A DNA stretch of 52,020 nucleotides, from contig CANQGA010000003.1 in assembly GCA_947600145.1 (NCBI GenBank), positions 1-52,020 on the forward strand, given 5' to 3'. Source of the DNA: an uncultured Lachnospiraceae bacterium. Lineage in GTDB: Bacteria; Bacillota; Clostridia; Lachnospirales; Lachnospiraceae. The notes under the pieces are model-generated. The model was not told the DNA's origin, searched no databases, and saw only the letters and a program-made list of their open reading frames with translations. Positions 37,961 through 46,317 of this stretch are shown here, in pieces; positions within the stretch are counted from its first letter, which is position 1, and the number at the start of each line of letters is the position of its first letter. Both the position numbers and the translations under genes were made by a program.

Positions 37961-38671
37961 CTACTGCCTGCTCCCGAAATAGCGGGCAATCTGGTTCTTA
38001 AACTGCCGGTTGTAACGTCGGCTGAGCGGGATCTGCTTCTGCCCGGTCAGCGTGATATTGTGGTTATCCATCCGCACTACTTTATCAAGATGAATGAGAA
38101 AACTGTTATGGCAGCGGCAGAACTGTCCGCCCGGCATCAGTCCCTCCGCCTGCCTCAAAGACATCCAAAAAAACCGCTCTTCCTGCTCCATCACAAATAC
38201 GCAGCCGTGGTCACGGCTTTCAATGTACTGGATCTCGCCAAGCGGCAGAATCTCTGTCTTTCCTCCCGCGGGGATCAGCACGGCGCGCGCCTGATGGTTC
38301 AGTCTCAGGTCATCGGCGATCGCCTTTTCCAGTACTGCCTCATCCACCGGTTTCAGGAGATACTGAATCGGTCTTACACTATATCCGTCCAAAAGGAAAT
38401 CTGCTGAACTGCTGATAAAGAGAATCGACGTCCTGTCGTCATGCATGCGGAGCTCTCTGGCAAGCTCCAGTCCGGATTTTCCGGGCATCACAATATCGAG
38501 GCAGATAAGATCAAACACTACCCCGGAATGTAACGCCTCCTCCAGACTCTCTGCAGAAGAAAATACCTGCAGCGAATATTCCGTCTCCAGCCGGTTCAGG
38601 ATCTCTCCGCACATACGCGCGTTTTCTTCCCTCACAGGCGCTTCATCTTCACATATGGCAACACGGTACAT
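37961..38671 (-). CDS. LytTR family response regulator
   Basis: VAICEDEAPV, FDLICLDIVMPGKSGLELARELR, LLKPVDEAVLE, IQYIESRDHGCVFVM, FCRCHNSFLIHLDKVVRMDNHNITLTGQKQIPLSRRY. Confidence 0.95.
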   Translation of the reverse strand: MYRVAICEDEAPVREENARMCGEILNRLETEYSLQVFSSAESLEEALHSGVVFDLICLDIVMPGKSGLELARELRMHDDRTSILFISSSADFLLDGYSVRPIQYLLKPVDEAVLEKAIADDLRLNHQARAVLIPAGGKTEILPLGEIQYIESRDHGCVFVMEQEERFFWMSLRQAEGLMPGGQFCRCHNSFLIHLDKVVRMDNHNITLTGQKQIPLSRRYNRQFKNQIARYFGSRQ

Positions 38672-38823
38672 GACCTCAGCTCCCGATCCTCACGCCGCAG
38701 ATGTTCTGTCCGGACTTCCGCCGGCGCATAGTAAGGCATATAAAGTGATTGTATCACCGTGCATATCCTGCCATGTGTCTCGCTACAGATATTTTAGTGG
38801 TTTTTTTAATATTTTTTTGTATT

Positions 38824-39170
38824 TTACATCGTACAATCGCGGTAATAATTGATCAGGCACCCGGCCGTCAGGATCTTCCGCTCTTCGCGCGTCAGATGAT
38901 CCAATGTTTCCCCGGATCTTCTCCAGGATCTCACAGACTCTCGCGTTGCCGTTGATCTCTTCGGGAAGCCCGGTCCCCTTCATGCCGATGTCCTCGGCCC
39001 GCACCAGAACCATCGGATTGGACACGTCCACGATGGTCGCCTCGATCCTGCCGAGCCCGGGGATCAGAAGTTCGTCGATCACATTGCCCGTGGGAAGCAG
39101 CTTCCCTGTCTTGGCGCCGGCCGGATTCAGGAATTTCCTTTCAATGCGGGTTATACGATATTTTTTATAG
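38824..39170 (-). pseudogene. Remnant of a PrpF/YbhH-family gene (central segment), possibly fused to the tail of a second gene
   Basis: KFLNPAGAKTGKLLPTGNVIDELLIPGLGRIEATIVDVSNPMVLVRAEDIGMKGTGLPEEINGNARVCEILEKIRGN matches the PrpF pattern; both ends missing; different-frame HLTREERKILTAGCLINYYRDCTM* follows. Confidence 0.7.
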
Positions 39171-39650
39171 GCACTTCGTCCCCCGCAGTTTTCTCAGAAG
39201 TTCTACACCTCTCCGGATCTCTTCCTCTTCATGCAGCCCCTTCGCCTCAATGATCCGTTCAACCGCCTGCTCCGGATCCAGAGAATGATACGGATAATAA
39301 AGATTTTTAAGCTCTTCCGGCTTGATGATCTTATATACCTGTCTGCTGCTGATTTCCCGCATATAACACCAATATCGATAGATATAACCGATCCAGTACA
39401 GTTCTTCTGCATGATACTTTATCTTCCCATAATCAGATTCCCCATATTCTGCGGCTATCTCATCGATCAGCGCCTCCGGAGGCACCGATTCAAGCAGAAA
39501 ACCCTCTCCATCCATTCTCCGTGCCGCGTCGGAGTACATAAAACGTCTCAGGAAAACCGGCGAACTGCATTCTGCTCTCTTTTCAGAAAGGGAAAACAGA
39601 CCGGCCTGATATCTGCACAGGCTTAATCCGTATTCATCAAATTTTCTCAT
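39165..39650 (-). CDS. Hypothetical 161-aa protein, partner of the HTH-DUF3990 gene (candidate antitoxin)
   Basis: Intact ORF overlapping the upstream gene by 4 nt; strongly helical, acidic, no enzyme motif seen. Confidence 0.6.
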   Translation of the reverse strand: MRKFDEYGLSLCRYQAGLFSLSEKRAECSSPVFLRRFMYSDAARRMDGEGFLLESVPPEALIDEIAAEYGESDYGKIKYHAEELYWIGYIYRYWCYMREISSRQVYKIIKPEELKNLYYPYHSLDPEQAVERIIEAKGLHEEEEIRRGVELLRKLRGTKCL

Positions 39651-40507
39651 TTTAAAATATCCTCAATATATTGTCCCTGTCCCCGATACTGTCTTCTCGC
39701 AATTTTCACTTTATCAAGATTTACATCCATAAATTCTTTGCCGGAACGCAGATAATATTCTTTTTCCTCTGGCGCTAGATAGCAGTGCTCCAGAATATGT
39801 ACCTGATCAAGCGCCTTTTCAGTGAGGAAGACATATTGATTCCCCAGATTTGTAGCGGAAAGGCAGTGCCCGCATTGGATGTCCGTGATCTCACCCGCTA
39901 TAAAGCTGTCAATAATTTCAAACATTCTGTTATCCGCAATCGGCGCTGTCACATAATCCAGACCATTCATACCGGCAATCAGTTCTGTGAGTGCCGCAGC
40001 CCCCTCAAACGCTTTCAGTCTCCCTCTGAAATACGCGATACTCAGCATCCATTCCCTGTCAACTGTAAATTTTTTACTCTTCAGACCTCTCTTATCGAAT
40101 CGTATCACATACAAAGATGACTCAGGAAAATTAGAAACGAACATCGCCGACTGTTCAAGACTTTCACCGCAATAAAAACCCTGCCCAAAATCATTATTCT
40201 TTCTCGATCTCCCTATGTCCGGTCTCCCTTCCAGGCTGGTCTTCGCGCCATGAAATAATATCTTATGAAACTCATCCGAATAATCTTCCCGATATAACTG
40301 CTCTTTGATCTTATTTAAGCGGATTCCCTTCCGAAAGGCCATACTATAAAATGATGTCAGATTAATCCGGCGTATCCTGCCCGCATCATTCTTCCAGTTA
40401 TTGAGCGTCATCCTGGATACGCCTATCTCATCCGCAATCTCACCCGATGTCATACCCAGCAATTCTTTTACGATCTCTATATCCTCCACGATTCTGTAAT
40501 CCGGCAT
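39647..40507 (-). CDS. N-terminal XRE-like HTH fused to a DUF3990 (ADP-ribosyltransferase-like) domain
   Basis: IVKELLGMTSGEIADEIGVSRMTLNNWKN HTH; ILFHGAKTSLEGRPDIGRSRKNNDFGQGFYCGESLEQSAMFV and NQYVFLTEKALDQV DUF3990-type blocks. Confidence 0.78.
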   Translation of the reverse strand: MPDYRIVEDIEIVKELLGMTSGEIADEIGVSRMTLNNWKNDAGRIRRINLTSFYSMAFRKGIRLNKIKEQLYREDYSDEFHKILFHGAKTSLEGRPDIGRSRKNNDFGQGFYCGESLEQSAMFVSNFPESSLYVIRFDKRGLKSKKFTVDREWMLSIAYFRGRLKAFEGAAALTELIAGMNGLDYVTAPIADNRMFEIIDSFIAGEITDIQCGHCLSATNLGNQYVFLTEKALDQVHILEHCYLAPEEKEYYLRSGKEFMDVNLDKVKIARRQYRGQGQYIEDILK

Positions 40508-40529
40508 CTTAAAGGCTCCTCAAACTTAT

Positions 40530-40567
40530 TTGTAAAGTATTTTACAATTATTTTCAGCACTTGTCAA
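40530..40567 (-). promoter_or_regulatory. Promoter with inverted repeat over the -10
   Basis: Minus strand TTGACA-AGTGCTGAAAATAATTG(17)-TAAAAT; TTGTAAAATACTTTACAA inverted repeat at 40530-40547 covers the -10. Confidence 0.75.
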
Positions 40568-40622
40568 TATTGAAGGAATAATACTTTATATATAAGTTTC
40601 AATAAAATGAATCGGTCGTAAC

Positions 40623-41267
40623 CTACTCTTCTTCTCCGAGAATGCCGATCTTTTTCGATGAGGACGCCGTCCCGGGATCATACTCCAGCAGGCGGAATTT
40701 CCCGTTCTCCAGGGCGATCTGCGCGAGCGCGCAGTTTCCCATCGGTTTCTCCCAGAACCGTGCGACCGGGACGTCCGCCAGAGGATTGAGGATGCTCCGG
40801 CCCGCCCCGCCGTGGGCGACGATCAGGACATGACCGTACGCCGTCTCCAGCGGACGCAGCTTTTCATTCATGAACTCCCATGTCCTTCGGTAGAGATCCT
40901 CAAAGGATTCCGCGGTCCGCGGCGCGGCGTACCGTCCCGGCCGCTCAAAGAGGTCGTGCAGCGGATGAGCTTCGTCCGCCCGGATCTCCTTCAGCATGCC
41001 GCCCTCCCACTGTCCGAAATTCATTTCCTTCAGAAGCGGCTCATCCCACGCCGGGACGTTCCGCCCGTCCAGGATGATCTGACGCGTCTGCCTCGCCCGC
41101 GCAAGGCTTGACGAGAACGCGGCGTCCAGCTCGGCTCCCGAAAGTTTCTCACGAAGCTTTTCCGCCTGTTCCCTGCCCTTTTCATTCAGCTCAATATCCG
41201 TCTGCCCCTGAAGCCGGCCCGCCCGGTTCCAGTCCGTTTCACCGTGCCTTACAAGATAGATGATCAT
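40623..41267 (-). CDS. Histidine phosphatase (phosphoglycerate mutase-like) family protein
   Basis: MIIYLVRHGETDWNRAGRLQGQTDIELNEKGREQAEKL, VLIVAHGGAGRSIL. Confidence 0.95.
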   Translation of the reverse strand: MIIYLVRHGETDWNRAGRLQGQTDIELNEKGREQAEKLREKLSGAELDAAFSSSLARARQTRQIILDGRNVPAWDEPLLKEMNFGQWEGGMLKEIRADEAHPLHDLFERPGRYAAPRTAESFEDLYRRTWEFMNEKLRPLETAYGHVLIVAHGGAGRSILNPLADVPVARFWEKPMGNCALAQIALENGKFRLLEYDPGTASSSKKIGILGEEE

Positions 41268-41351
41268 GCCTGTTTTCTCCTGTTCATACGATCTATTCCG
41301 ATCCGATACCCCGGCGTCGGCGCCGTATCCCCACTTTGTACACACTGCCAA

Positions 41352-42380
41352 TCAACGAAACTGATTCCTGTACCGCTCCATCGGCTTTTTCAGCGAACGG
41401 ATCCCGTCCGTCGCGCCCGTATGCTCCACCGCGCAGGACGCCGCCGCGCAGGCAAAGCGCCCGCACTCCTTAAGCGGCATTCCCTCCGACAGCGCCCACA
41501 GAAACCCGGCCGCGAAGGCGTCTCCGGCCCCGGTGGTATCGACACAGGCCGGTACCGGACAGGCGGGGATCTCGTACAGTTCTTCCCTCGTGCGGATCAG
41601 GCAGCCCCTGCCGCCCCGCTTGATCACCGCGCAGCGTACGCCGGCCTCATTCAGCAGCTCCGCGTTCCGGTACGGGTCGCTCTCGCCCGTCAGCAGCGCG
41701 ATCTCCGCCTCATTGGGGAAGAGAAAATCTATGTAGGGAAGAAAGCATTTGATATCGTCAAAGCGCTCTCCCCGCTTCGCCTTCGTCATATCCGCCGCCA
41801 GGATCCGCCCGGGCTTCTCCCTGATCCTGCGGAATATTTCCGTCATAGCCGGAATATCCAGGGCTGTCGAGACAAAAATGCTGGCGAAACTGACGATATC
41901 CGCATCCTGCGGCATCCGCGCTTCTTTCTGCTCCGCATCCTGCAGCCGCGCGTCATGCGGCTGCGCATTCTCCGGCCGCTCGTCCCGCGGCCGGCGCAGC
42001 TTCCCCAGCACATCCTCCTTCGCAAGTCTCCGCTGGCTGCTGTCCGGATCCGTCAGAAAATACCGCTCGCCCTTTTCATCGATCAGCACGATATTGACGG
42101 AGGTGGCTGTCCCCGGATCCACGATCATATCTTCCGCGGATACGCCGTTATCCTTCAGGAAACTCAGGATCCTCGCCCCTGCCTCGTCGCGGCCGATCCT
42201 GGAGATCAGCCGCACACTCTTTCCGAAGCGTGACAGCACCACCGCCTCATTTAACGCGTCCCCGCCGAAGGTCAGCTTTGTCTCCCGGATCGCCGCGGAT
42301 CCGGTCTGAAACACCGCCGGCGTGACCGGCCTTGCCATCACATCGACGACTGAGTTGCCGATGACCGTTATTCTTCCCAT
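41352..42380 (-). CDS. PfkB family carbohydrate kinase
   Basis: GGDALNEAVVLSRFG, VPACVDTTGAGDAFAAGFLWAL. Confidence 0.95.
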   Translation of the reverse strand: MGRITVIGNSVVDVMARPVTPAVFQTGSAAIRETKLTFGGDALNEAVVLSRFGKSVRLISRIGRDEAGARILSFLKDNGVSAEDMIVDPGTATSVNIVLIDEKGERYFLTDPDSSQRRLAKEDVLGKLRRPRDERPENAQPHDARLQDAEQKEARMPQDADIVSFASIFVSTALDIPAMTEIFRRIREKPGRILAADMTKAKRGERFDDIKCFLPYIDFLFPNEAEIALLTGESDPYRNAELLNEAGVRCAVIKRGGRGCLIRTREELYEIPACPVPACVDTTGAGDAFAAGFLWALSEGMPLKECGRFACAAASCAVEHTGATDGIRSLKKPMERYRNQFR

Positions 42381-42705
42381 AGCTTCCTGCAGAACTCCTC
42401 GATCGCCTTCTCATTCTCCGGCTTCTGCTTCTGCTTCGGCTCCACGAGCCAAAGCGTCGGCACATCGCCGCTCACGCCCGGAATCATCTTCCTTCACCCC
42501 AATCCAGATTATTTTTGCAGCTCTGCAGTCTATCATACCACATTCGGGACTCCATTTCACTATCTTTTATTTACTGCCGGCCGCTTTTCCGCGGGCATTG
42601 TAAAACCCGATGTTTTATGATATTATAACTTTAAAGCCGCGAAATCCGCGCCGCCGGGCGGCTCCTGCCGCGGCGCGAAGGGCCGGAGAAGGAGATCACA
42701 AGAAG

Positions 42706-44007
42706 ATGCCGCTGGTAAGCATAATTGTCCCGGTTTATAATGCCGCGAAAACGATCGACCGGTGCGTGAACAGCATTCTGAACCAGGAATACAGGGATTT
42801 TGAACTGCTTCTGCTGGACGACGGAAGCACAGACGATTCGGGGGAGATCTGCGACGCCTTTGCCAAAAAGGATCCGCGCGTCCGGGTGCTTCATAAGGCG
42901 AATTCGGGCGTTTCCGACACGCGCAACCGGGGGATCGCGCGGGCCAGGGGGAAGTATCTGCAGTTCGCGGACAGCGACGACTGGATCACGCCGGAGGCGA
43001 CCAAATTTCTGGTGCAGGCCGTCACCGAACATGGCTGCGATATGGTCATCGCCGACTTCTACCGGGTGATCGGGGAACGGGTCTCCCAGAAAGGGAGCAT
43101 CGAAGAAGAAGGCGTCATGGAGCAGACAGATTTCGCCATCAAGATGATGCAGAAGCCGGCTGATTTCTATTACGGGGTTCTGTGGAACAAGCTGTACAAA
43201 CGTTCCATCATAGAAAAACACCATCTGCGGATGGACAGCTCCGTCAGCTGGTGCGAGGACTTTATGTTCAATCTGGAATACGTCCGGCACGCGAAGACGA
43301 TCTATGCCCTCAGGATCCCGGTGTATTATTATGTAAAGACAAAAGGCTCCCTGGTCTCCCAGGGGATCAGCGTGAAGAAGACGATCCAGATGAAACGCAC
43401 CGTTTTCGCCTGCTACAATGATTTCTACAAGGATGTCTTCGACGATATGGATTACGAAAAGCGGAAAGGACAGGTATACCGCTTTCTGTTCGACGCCGCC
43501 AGCGACGGCAGCGTATCCCCCTTAAACATCCCCGGGACCTACCGGCTGGGCAATGAGCGGACGCGGATCGGCGAAGGCGCTCTGGAAGGGGAAGGCGTTT
43601 TCTTCGACGCCTACCGGGAGCAGAAGCTCCAGGAACGGCTGCTCGATATCGTGGCGCTGCGGAACGACCTGGCCACTGTCGACGTGAAGCTGCTGTATTT
43701 CCTGGGCCAGTCCCATGAGAAATGTACCCTGAAGGAGACCGCGGACATTCTGCATATCACCAGGAGGGAGCTGTCCGCGTCGATCCAGAAGCTTCTCGGC
43801 AAGGAAATGATCGCGGTCATGGAAAAGGACCGCATAAAGGAATACGTCCTGACGCAGGAAGCGGAAAATGTGATGTCCGAGCTTCTGTTCGTCCTGTGCG
43901 ATCTGGAACAGGTCCAGTACGAGGGCTTCTCCCCGGAGGAACGGGCGATGTACGAGAAACTGAACGAGCAAAGGAAACGCAATATCCAGGACGCGCTGAG
44001 GTATTAA
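42706..44007 (+). CDS. Glycosyltransferase family 2 with C-terminal MarR-like winged-helix domain
   Basis: MPLVSIIVPVYNAAKTIDRCVNSILNQEYRDFELLLLDDGSTDDSG ... SDDWI; C-terminal LLYFLGQSHEKCTLKETADILHITRRELSASIQKLLGKEMIAVMEKDRIKEYVLTQEAENVMSELL. Confidence 0.8.
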   Translation: MPLVSIIVPVYNAAKTIDRCVNSILNQEYRDFELLLLDDGSTDDSGEICDAFAKKDPRVRVLHKANSGVSDTRNRGIARARGKYLQFADSDDWITPEATKFLVQAVTEHGCDMVIADFYRVIGERVSQKGSIEEEGVMEQTDFAIKMMQKPADFYYGVLWNKLYKRSIIEKHHLRMDSSVSWCEDFMFNLEYVRHAKTIYALRIPVYYYVKTKGSLVSQGISVKKTIQMKRTVFACYNDFYKDVFDDMDYEKRKGQVYRFLFDAASDGSVSPLNIPGTYRLGNERTRIGEGALEGEGVFFDAYREQKLQERLLDIVALRNDLATVDVKLLYFLGQSHEKCTLKETADILHITRRELSASIQKLLGKEMIAVMEKDRIKEYVLTQEAENVMSELLFVLCDLEQVQYEGFSPEERAMYEKLNEQRKRNIQDALRY

Positions 44008-44037
44008 ACGAAACCGGACATTGAGAAACTGTTTCCG

Positions 44038-45429
44038 TCAGTTGCATTCCAGCGTGATCGCAGCCGCAAATCCCCCGTAACGGCTGCGGCCGACAACGGC
44101 GGTTCCGTGATGGGAATCCGCGATCTGCCTGACGATCAGAAGTCCCAGCCCGTGCCGCGGCTCTGCCGCGGTCTCATCGCAGGCCATAGAATGCGGCGCG
44201 CTGTTCAGCTTTGCGATCTGTTCATCCGACGCGCCGATCCCGTCGTCCTCTACGTGTATAACACAGCTCTCCCCATTCTTTTCTACAGATACATAGATCG
44301 TACAGCCGTCTTCGTTGTGGACCGCGCTGTTCTGGAGCAGGTTGGCAACCGCTCTCCTTAACAATTCCCCGTCGGCGTTTACCCGGCACACCAAAAGCTT
44401 TTCATCAGTCTCCCATCTGATCGGATATTTTCCGTCCGGATCGGCGTTGGCAAAGTCCGCCGCGGCCTGCCGGACGAGCGCCACCGCGTTCTCTTCCCGG
44501 AGCCTGACCGGCTGCATGTTGTATTCCAGTCTGGAAGCCAGGTTGAGATCGCTGACAAGCTTTCCGATTCGTTCGCTCTGTTTCAGGATAATTTCCGCCT
44601 TATGCCGCTCCTCCTCCGTAAGCCCCGGAGCGGCCTGCAGCTGGTCGGCGTAGCCCATGACCGTGGAGAGCGGCGTCCGGATATCGTGGGAAACCCCGGC
44701 GATCCAGCTGGCCCGGGCGGTCTCCCTCTTCTGCAGCTGCCGCTTCTGCGTCTGCAGGACTTCGGAAGTGGAATTGATATGGAACGCTATCTCGGATAAA
44801 AGCCCTGTCTCCCGGATATAAACCGGATCGCCGGACGGCAGGGCCCGGATCGCGTTGGCAATCGGTTTGACCGATCGGAGCAGCTTCGTACTCGCGGCCA
44901 TATAGATCAGAAGGATCACGGCCACATTCGCGATCACAACAACGAGAGCGATCTGCGGCGCATGGGCAATGAGCTGATAGTCCCAGCTCGGCCACATATG
45001 CTTCCAGAAGCTGGTCTTCGGAAATCCCAGCACCACAAGGCCGGACTCTGTACCGCTCGTGAAAGTCGGATATCCGTCGATATAGCCGCGGGTCAGGCCC
45101 GCAATGTCCGACAGGGTGTAACCTGCGGGTACAGATTTGGGAAGGTTATCGCTGTGCCACACGACCGCCTTTGTATCGTTGTCGATCAGGATCGCCCACG
45201 CGCCGGACAAACGCAGAGTTTCCGCGCCTTCATCGGACAGAAGGACGCCGTTTTCCGTTTCCGTTAAGGCCGCCGCAACCTCTTCCGCCGTTTTCCACGG
45301 CCGGGCGTTCGCCATCTGCCGGGAAACGATCACCGCGAAGATCAGGATATTGACGATGACCAGCAGGATGAAGCTCAGAAGCAATAACCCTACAAAACGC
45401 CGGATCAGCTTGGGTACGCTTTTCATCTC
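44038..45429 (-). CDS. Sensor histidine kinase
   Basis: Two TM segments; ASWIAGVSHDIRTPLSTVMGYADQL H-box; HVEDDGIGAS, HGLGLLIVRQIADSHHG. Confidence 0.96.
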   Translation of the reverse strand, partial: EMKSVPKLIRRFVGLLLLSFILLVIVNILIFAVIVSRQMANARPWKTAEEVAAALTETENGVLLSDEGAETLRLSGAWAILIDNDTKAVVWHSDNLPKSVPAGYTLSDIAGLTRGYIDGYPTFTSGTESGLVVLGFPKTSFWKHMWPSWDYQLIAHAPQIALVVVIANVAVILLIYMAASTKLLRSVKPIANAIRALPSGDPVYIRETGLLSEIAFHINSTSEVLQTQKRQLQKRETARASWIAGVSHDIRTPLSTVMGYADQLQAAPGLTEEERHKAEIILKQSERIGKLVSDLNLASRLEYNMQPVRLREENAVALVRQAAADFANADPDGKYPIRWETDEKLLVCRVNADGELLRRAVANLLQNSAVHNEDGCTIYVSVEKNGESCVIHVEDDGIGASDEQIAKLNSAPHSMACDETAAEPRHGLGLLIVRQIADSHHGTAVVGRSRYGGFAAAITLECN

Positions 45430-46132
45430 ATTTGTCCTCCACAAGCAGTTTATAGCCGAGTCCCTTGACCGTGACAAGCGATACCGGGGACGAGGGATTC
45501 GCCTCGATCTTCTCGCGGATCCTGCAGATATGCGCCATCAGCGAGTTCTCGTATCCGAACGGATTGTCGCCCCACGCCGCCTCGCACAGCGCGTCGATCG
45601 TGACGATCCGGCCGGCGCCCCGCCAGAGCGCGGAGAGCAGGGCATGCTCCTTGGCCGTAAGCGGAATATGCTCCCCGTCTCGGATCACCTCCGCGCGGGA
45701 GAAATCGATGACGCTGTTTTTCAGCGGGACTACTGTTTTCTCCTCCCTGTAGGTCCTGCGCAGGATCGCGGCGACCCGGTACAAAAGCTCCCTGGGAAGG
45801 AACGGTTTGACCACATAATCGTCAGCGCCGAGGCCAAAGCCTCTGAACTTGTCTTCCTCCTCGCCGCGCGCGGTCAGAAAAAGAACCGGATAATCGCCGT
45901 CCTGCCTCAGCCGTTCCATCAGGCTGAAACCGTTTCCGTCCGGCAGCATGACGTCCAGGACCGCCAGCTCTGGCGAAAACTCCTTCGCCAGCCGGACCGC
46001 CTCGCCCACACTCTTCGCGGCCGCGATATTCTGATAACCGTCGTTTTGAAAAACGGATATAACCAGATCCAAAAGCGTCTGCTCATCGTCCACGATCAGG
46101 ATCCTCCTGTTCTTCAAACCGGACATCTCCAT
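45428..46132 (-). CDS. OmpR/PhoB-family response regulator
   Basis: RILIVDDEQTLLDLV, LAVLDVMLPDGNGF, GADDYVVKPFLPRELLYRV; C-terminal wHTH (HALLSALWRGAGRIVTIDALCEAAWGD). Confidence 0.96.
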   Translation of the reverse strand: MEMSGLKNRRILIVDDEQTLLDLVISVFQNDGYQNIAAAKSVGEAVRLAKEFSPELAVLDVMLPDGNGFSLMERLRQDGDYPVLFLTARGEEEDKFRGFGLGADDYVVKPFLPRELLYRVAAILRRTYREEKTVVPLKNSVIDFSRAEVIRDGEHIPLTAKEHALLSALWRGAGRIVTIDALCEAAWGDNPFGYENSLMAHICRIREKIEANPSSPVSLVTVKGLGYKLLVEDK

Positions 46133-46232
46133 AGGGATAATCTCCTTTCCTGTTTCCGTTTTCGCGCTTAATTACATTTTCACGCCCCATTATAACATGA
46201 AAACGACGGTTTTTTCTATCGTTCGGTCAAAA

Positions 46233-46286
46233 GTAAGGGAAATGTAAGGCAGAAAGAATTCTGCCGTAAGGCCGGTGAGATACAAT
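46233..46286 (+). promoter_or_regulatory. Promoter of the ABC operon with GTAAGG direct repeats
   Basis: GTAAGG at 46233, 46244 and 46266 (offsets 11 and 22 bp); TACAAT -10 at about 46281. Confidence 0.6.
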
Positions 46287-46317
46287 AACGGCAGCAAACA
46301 AAAGGAGGAGTTCCCCT

